Below are positions 57,560 to 64,000 of a stretch of DNA of 64,000 nucleotides, piece by piece (position 1 is the stretch's first letter; each line of letters begins with the position of its first letter). Below the pieces are notes generated by a model. It saw only the letters and a list, made by a program, of their open reading frames with translations. It made no database searches and was not told the DNA's origin. The stretch lies in the NCBI GenBank assembly GCA_950295325.1, contig OX485806.1, positions 46,185,169 through 46,249,168 of the forward strand. The letters are read 5' to 3'. Source of the DNA: Polytrichum commune (lineage: Eukaryota; Streptophyta; Polytrichopsida; Polytrichales; Polytrichaceae). Both the position numbers and the translations under genes were made by a program.

Positions 57560-59643
57560 TGCTGACTTAAATGTGGCTTACTTAGCTCTTCAATAAGGCT
57601 CAAAGTGTTGTTTTTCTGGCTAACTGAGTAAGGGGCAGACTTAAATGTGGCTTAGTTAGGTCTTCCATTAGGCTCAAAGTGTTGTTTTCCTGGCTAACTG
57701 AGTGAGGGGCAGACTTGAATGTGGCTTAGTTAGGTCTTCCATCAGGCTCAAAGTGTTGTTTTTCTGGCTAACTGAGTAAGGGGCAGACTTGAATGTGGCT
57801 TAGTTAGGTCTTCCATTAGGCTCAAAGTGTTGTTTTTGTGGCTAACTGAGTAAGGATGCTGACTTAAATGTGGCTTACTTAGCTCTTCAATAAGGCTCAA
57901 AGTGTTGTTTTTGTGGCTAACTGAGTAAGGGGGCTGACTTAAATGTGGCTTGGTTAGGTCTTGAATTAGGCTCAAAGTGTTGTTTTTCTGGCTAACTAAG
58001 TCAGGGGCAGACTGAAATGTGGCTTAGTTAGGTCTTCCATTAGGCTCAGAGTGTTGTTTTTGTGGCTAAGTGAGTAAGGATGCTGACTTAAATGTGGCTT
58101 AGTTAGGTCTTCAATAAGGCTCAAAGTGTTGTTTTTCTGGCTAACTGAGTAAGGGGCTGACTTAAATGTGGCTTACTTAGCTCTTCAATAAGGCTCAAAG
58201 TGTTGTTTTTCTGGGTAACTTAGTAAGGATGCTGACTTAAATGTGGCTTATATAGCTCTTCAATAAGGCTCAAAGTGTTGATTTTGTGGCTAACTGAGTA
58301 AGGGGGCTAACTTAAATGTGGCTTAGTTAGGTCTTGAATTAGGCTCAAAGTGTTGTTTTTCTGGCTAACTGAGTAAGGGGCAGACTGAAATGTGGCTTAG
58401 TTAGGTCTTCCATTAGGCTCAAAGTGTTGTTTTTGTGGCTAACTGAGTAAGGATGCTGACTTAAATGTGGCTTACTTAGCTCTTCAATAAGGCTCAAAGT
58501 GTTGATTTTGTGGCTAACTGAGTAAGGGGGCTGACTTAAATGTGGCTTGGTTAGGTCTTGAATTAGGCTCAAAGTGTTGTTTTTCTAGCTAACTGAGTAA
58601 GGGGCAGACTCAAATGTGGCTTAGTTAGGTCTTACATTAGGCTCAAAGTGTTGTTTTTGTGGCTAACTGAGTAAGGATGCTGACTTAAATGTGGCTTACT
58701 TAGCTCTTCAATAAGGCTCAAAGTGTTGTTTTTCTGGCTAACTGAGTAAGGGGCAGACTTAAATGTGGCTTAGTTAGGTCTTCCATTAGGCTCAAAGTGT
58801 TGTTTTCCTGGCTAACTGAGTGAGGGGCAGACTTGAATGTGGCTTAGTTAGGTCTTCCATCAGGCTCAAAGTGTTGTTTTTCTGGCTAACTGAGTAAGGG
58901 GCAGACTTGAATGTGGCTTAGTTAGGTCTTCCATTAGGCTCAAAGTGTTGTTTTTGTGGCTAACTGAGTAAGGATGCTGACTTAAATGTGGCTTACTTAG
59001 CTCTTCAATAAGGCTCAAAGTGTTGTTTTTGTGGCTAACTGAGTAAGGGGGCTGACTTAAATGTGGCTTGGTTAGGTCTTGAATTAGGCTCAAAGTGTTG
59101 TTTTTCTGGCTAACTAAGTCAGGGGCAGCCTGAAATGTGGCTTAGTTAGGTCTTCCATTAGGCTCAGAGTGTTGTTTTTGTGGCTAAGTGAGTAAGGATG
59201 CTGACTTAAATGTGGCTTAGTTAGGTCTTCAATAAGGCTCAAAGTGTTGTTTTTCTGGCTAACTGAGTAAGGGGCTGACTTAAATGTGGCTTACTTAGCT
59301 CTTCAATAAGGCTCAAAGTGTTGTTTTTCTGGGTAACTTAGTAAGGATGCTGACTTAAATGTGGCTTATATAGCTCTTCAATAAGGCTCAAAGTGTTGAT
59401 TTTGTGGCTAACTGAGTAAGGGGGCTAACTTAAATGTGGCTTAGTTAGGTCTTGAATTAGGCTCAAAGTGTTGTTTTTCTGGCTAACTGAGTAAGGGGCA
59501 GACTGAAATGTGGCTTAGTTAGGTCTTCCATTAGGCTCAAAGTGTTGTTTTTGTGGCTAACTGAGTAAGGATGCTGACTTAAATGTGGCTTACTTAGCTC
59601 TTCAATAAGGCTCAAAGTGTTGATTTTGTGGCTAACTGAGTAA
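57560..59643. repeat. Tandem duplication of an 1118-bp (15-monomer) block
   Basis: About 57560-58525 recurs at about 58678-59643. Shared rare variants include TTTTCCTGGCTAACTGAG, CTTCCATCAGGCTC, AACTAAGTCAGGGGCAG and GGCTCAGAGTGTTG. At least one change separates the copies (GGGGCAGACTG near 58004, GGGGCAGCCTG near 59122). Boundaries are approximate. Confidence 0.85.
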
Positions 59644-62600
59644 GGGGGTTGACTTAAATGTGGCTTACATAGCTCTTCAATAAGGCTCAAAGTGTTGTTT
59701 TTCTAGCTAACTGAGTAAGGGGCAGACTGAAATGTGGCTTAGTTAGGTCTTACATTAGGCTCAAAGTGTTGTTTTTGTGGCTAACTGAGTAAGGATGCTG
59801 ACTTAAATGTGGCTTACTTAGCTCTTCAATAAGGCTCAAAGTCTTGATTTTGTGGCTAACTGAGTAAGGGGGCTGACTTAAATGTGGCTTACTTAGCTCT
59901 TCAATAAGGCTCAAAGTGTTGTTTTTGTGGCTAACTGAGTAAGGGGCAGACTGAAATGTGGCTTAGTTAGGTCTTCCATTAGGCTCAAAGTGTTGTTTTT
60001 GTGGCTAACTGAGTAAGGGGGCTGACTTAAATGTGGCTTAGTTAGGTCTTGAATTAGGTTCAAAGTGTTGTTTTTCTGGCTAACTGAGTAAGGATGCTGA
60101 CTTAAATGTGGCTTAGTTAGGTCTTCGATTAGGCTCAAAGTGTTGATTTTGTGGCTAACTGAGTAAGGGGGCTGACTTCAATGTGGCTTAGTTAGGTCTT
60201 GAATTAGGCTCAAAGTGTTGTTTTTCTCGCTAACTGAGTAAGGGGCAGACTGAAATGTGGCTTAGTTAGGTCTTCCATTAGGCTCAAAGTGTTGTTTTTG
60301 TGGCTAACTGAGTAAGGATGCTGACTTAAATGTGGCTTACTTAGCTCTTCAATAAGGCTCAAAATGTTGATTTTGTGGCTAACTGAGTAAGGGGGCTGAC
60401 TTAAATGTGGCTTACTTAGCTCTTCAATAAGGCTCAAAGTGTTGGTTTTGTGGCTAACTGAGTAAGGGGGCTGACTTAAATGTGGCTTAGTTAGGTCTTG
60501 AATTAGGCTGAAAGTGTTGTTTTTCTGGCTAACTGAGTAAGGGGTAGACTTAAATGTGGCTTAGTTAGGTCTTCCATTAGGCTCAAAGTGTTGTTTTTGT
60601 GGCTAACTGAGTAAGGATGCTGACTTAAATGTGGCTTACGTAGCTCTTCAATAAGGCTCAAAGTGTTGATTTTGTGGCTAACTGAGTAAGGGGGCTGACT
60701 TAAATGTGGCTTAGTTAGGTCTTGAATTAGGTTCAAAGTGTTGTTTTTCTGGCTAACTGAGTAAGGATGCTGACTTAAATGTGGCTTAGTTAGGTCTTCC
60801 ATTAGGCTCAAAGTGTTGTTTTTCTGGCTAACTGAGTAAGGGGCAGACTGAAATGTGGCTTAGTTAGGTCTTCCATTAGGCTCAAAGTGTTGTTTTTGTG
60901 GCTAACTGAGTAAGGATGCTGACTTAAATGTGGCTTACTTAGCTCTTCAATAAGGCTCAAAGTGTTGATTTTGTGGCTAACTGAGTAAGGATGCTGACTT
61001 AAATGTGGCTTACTTAGCTCTTCAATAAGGCTCAAAATGTTGATTTTGTGGCTAACTGAGTAAGGGGGCTGACTTAAATGTGGCTTACTTAGCTCTTCAA
61101 TAAGGCTCAAAATGTTGATTTTGTGGCTAACTGAGTAAGGGGGCTGACTTAAATGTGGCTTACTTAGCTCTTCAATAAGGCTCAAAGTGTTGATTTTGTG
61201 GCTAACTGAGTAAGGGGGCTGACTTAAATGTGGCTTAGTTAGGTCTTGAATTAGGCTCAAAGTGTTGTTTTTCTGGCTAACTGAGTAAGGGGCAGACTGA
61301 AATGTGGTTTTGTTAGGTCTTCCATTAGGCTCAACGTGTTGTTTTTGTGGCTAACTGAGTAAGGATGCTGACTTAAATGTGGCTTACTTAGCTCTTCAAT
61401 AAGGCTCAAAGTGTTGATTTTGTGGCTAACTGAGTAAGGGGGCTGACTTAAATGTGGCTTACTTAGCTCTTCAATAAGGCTCAAAGTGTTGTTTTTCTGG
61501 CTAACTAAGTAAGGGGCAGACTGAAATGTGGTTTTGTTAGGTCTTCCATTAGGCTCAAAGTGTTGTTTTTGTGGCTAACTGAGTAAGGGGGCTGACTTAA
61601 ATGTGGCTTACTTAGCTCTTCAATAAGGCTCAAAGTGTTGTTTTTCTGGCTAACTAAGTAAGGGGCAGACTTAAATGTGGCTTAGTTAGGTCTTCCATTA
61701 GGCTCAAAGTGTTGATTTTGTGGCTAACTGAGTAAGGGGGCTGACTTAAATGTGGCTTAGTTAGGTCTTCAATAAGGCTCAAAGTGTTGTTTTTTTGGCT
61801 AACTGAGTAAGGGGCTGACTTAAATGTGGCTTACTTAGCTTTTCAATAAGGCTCAAAGTGTTGTTTTTCTGGGTAACTTAGTAAGGATGCTGACTTAAAT
61901 GTGGCTTATATAGCTCTTCAATAAGGCTCAAAGTGTTGATTTTGTGGCTAACTGAGTAAGGGGGCTAACTTAAATGTGGCTTAGTTAGGTCTTGAATTAG
62001 GCTCAAAGTGTTGTTTTTCTAGCTAACTTAGTAAGGGGCAGACTTAAATGTGGCTTAGTTAGGTCTTCCATTAGGCTCAAAGTGTTGATTTTGTGGCTAA
62101 CTGAGTAAGGGGGCTGACTTAAATGTGGCTTACATAGCTCTTCAATAAGGCTCAAAGTGTTGTTTTTCTAGCTAACTGAATAAGGGGCAGACTGAAATGT
62201 GGCTTAGTTACGTCTTACATTAGGCTCAAAGTGTTATTTTTGTGGCTAACTGAGTAAGGATGCTGACTTCAATGTGGCTTACTTAGCTCTTCAATAAGGC
62301 TCAAAGTGTTGATTTTGTGGCTAACTGAGTAAGGGGGCTGACTTAAATGTGGCTTACTTAGCTCTTCAATAAGGCTCAAAGTGTTGTTTTTCTGGCTAAC
62401 TGAGTAAGGGGGCTGACTTAAATGTGGCTTACTTAGCTCTTCAATAAGGCTCAAAGTGTTGTTTTTCTGGCTAACTGAGTAAGGGGCTGACTTAAATGCG
62501 GCTTAGTTAGGTCTTCCATTAGGCTCAAAGTGTTGTTTTTCTAGCTAACTGAGTAAGGGGCAGACTTGAATGTGGCTTAGTGAGGTCTTGAATTAGGCTG

Positions 62601-62840
62601 AAAGTGTTGTTTTTCTGGCTAACTAAGTAAGGGGCAGACTTAAATATGGCTTAGTTAGGTCTTCCATTAGGCTCAAAGTGTTGTTTTTGTGGCTAACTGA
62701 GTAAGGATGCTGATTTAAATGTGGCTTACTTAGCTCTTCAATAAGGCTCAAAGTGTTGATTTTGTGGCTAACTGACTAAGGGGGCTGACTTAAATGTGGC
62801 TTAGTTAGGTCTTCCATTAGGCTCAAAGTGTTGTTTTTGT

Positions 62841-62874
62841 GGCTAACTGAGTAAGGGGGCTAACTGAGTAAGGG
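62841..62874. repeat. 17-bp slippage duplication inside one satellite monomer
   Basis: GGCTAACTGAGTAAGGG occurs twice in a row (62841-62857 and 62858-62874), giving one monomer about 92 bp long. It is the only sub-monomer duplication I noticed in the array. Confidence 0.85.
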
Positions 62875-64000
62875 GGCTAACTTAAATGTGGCTTAGTTAG
62901 GTCTTCCATTAGGCACAAAGTGTTGTTTTTGTGGCTAACTGAGTAAGGGGGTTGACTTAAATGTGACTTACTTAGCTCTTCAATAAGGCTCAAAGTGTTG
63001 TTTTTGTGGCTAACTGAGTAAGGGGGCTGACTTAAATGTGGCTTAGTTAGGTCTTCCATTAGGCTCAAAGTGTTGATTTTGTGGCTAACTGAGTAAGGGG
63101 GCTGACTTAAATGTGGCTTACTTGGCTCTTCAATAAGGCTCAAAGTGTTGTTTTTCTGGCTAACTGAGTAAGGGGACTGACTTAAATGTGGCTTAGTTAC
63201 GTCTTCCATTAGGCTCAAAGTGTTGATTTTGTGGCTAACTGAGTAAGGGGGCTGACTTAAATGTGGCTTAGTTAGGTCTTCAATAAGGCTCAAAGTGTTG
63301 TTTTTCTGGCTAACTGAGTAAGGGGCTGACTTAAATGTGGCTTACTTAGCTCTTCAATAAGGCTCAAAGTGTTGTTTTTCTGGCTAACTGAGTAAGGGGC
63401 AGACTGAAATGTGGCTTAGTTAGGTCTTCCATTAGGCTCAAAGTGTTGTTTTTGTGGCTAACTGAGTAAGGATGCTGACTTAAATGTGGCTTACTTAGCT
63501 CTTCAATAAGGCTCAAAGTGTTGATTTTGTGGCTAACTGAGTAAGGATGCTGACTTAAATGTGGCTTACTTAGCTCTTCAATAAGGCTCAAAATGTTGAT
63601 TTTGTGGCTAACTGAGTAAGGGGGCTGACTTAAATGTGGCTTACTTAGCTCTTCAATAAGGCTCAAAATGTTGATTTTGTGGCTAACTGAGTAAGGGGGC
63701 TGACTTAAATGTGGCTTACTTAGCTCTTCAATAAGGCTCAAAGTGTTGTTTTTCTGGCTAACTGAGTAAGGGGCAGACTTAAATGTGGTTTTGTTAGGTC
63801 TTCCATCAGGCTCAAAGTGTTGTTTTTGTGGCTAACTGAGTAAGGATGCTGACTTAAATGTGGCTTACTTAGCTCTTCAATAAGGGTCAAAATGTTGATT
63901 TTGTGGCTAACTGAGTAAGGGGGTTGACTTAAATGTGGCTTACTTAGCTCTTCAATAAGGCTCAAAGTGTTGATTTTGTGGCGAACTGAGTAAGGGGGCT

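Larger units (their letters stand above)
46615..64000. repeat. Satellite array, 74/75-bp monomers (right block, continues off the window)
   Basis: About 233 monomers of the same family and orientation, with no gene or insertion. Local copies include about 46772-47372 repeated at 48341-48941 (offset 1569, 21 monomers). A run of six monomers at 47370-47822 recurs at 51181-51633 and 60808-61260. The stretch near 49336 recurs at 51878. A group with CTGAGTGAGGGGCAGACTTG recurs between 53700 and 56800. A monomer at 62841-62874 has an internal 17-bp duplication. Confidence 0.97.

Noticed and set aside
1-64000. A host gene, resistance cluster or other novel protein system in the window
   Set aside because: All recognisable coding sequence belongs to the two retrotransposons; the rest is satellite. 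Nothing else on either strand could be supported.

Overview
The window is plant nuclear heterochromatin. It contains no cellular gene, no tRNA or rRNA gene and no bacterial feature. About 49 kb is one satellite array of 74/75-bp monomers that runs off both ends (roughly 660 monomers by division). The array is interrupted by three LTR-retrotransposon insertions, all lying on the minus strand. The plant assignment rests on the two element types (Ty1/copia with a UBN2-like gag, and a Ty3/gypsy chromovirus) and on primer-binding sites that match initiator tRNA-Met. The species cannot be named from this sequence.

Layout: 1-6403 satellite; 6404-13083 a complete Ty1/copia element (190-bp LTRs, 5-bp target duplication AGGAT); 13084-36647 satellite; 36648-37620 a solo LTR of a Ty3/gypsy element (973 bp, target duplication AATAA); 37621-39566 satellite; 39567-46614 a full-length but decayed member of the same family (same LTR, same AATAA duplication); 46615-64000 satellite.

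The copia element keeps an uninterrupted 1353-codon gag-pol frame, but one catalytic aspartate of its reverse transcriptase is a valine. Its 2.25-kb leader holds sixteen copies of a 120-bp tandem repeat. Its primer-binding site matches the anticodon arm of initiator tRNA-Met rather than the tRNA 3' end. The LTRs start and end TATTG...CAATA instead of TG...CA. The gypsy element shows remnants of gag, protease, RNase H, integrase and a chromodomain, all broken by stops and frameshifts. Its reverse-transcriptase core is deleted and part of RNase H is tandemly triplicated. Nevertheless, no difference was seen between its two LTRs, which suggests it was moved in trans by another element.

The satellite has a common 224-bp trimer (74+75+75) and many larger duplications (about 0.6, 0.8, 1.1, 1.2, 1.4, 1.5, 1.6, 1.8, 2.9 and 3.1 kb). 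The solo LTR and the full gypsy element share both satellite flanks, so they descend from one insertion that was duplicated by unequal exchange in the array. The many 60-150-codon open frames in the array start at TTG and exist only because 75 is a multiple of 3; they are not annotated as genes.
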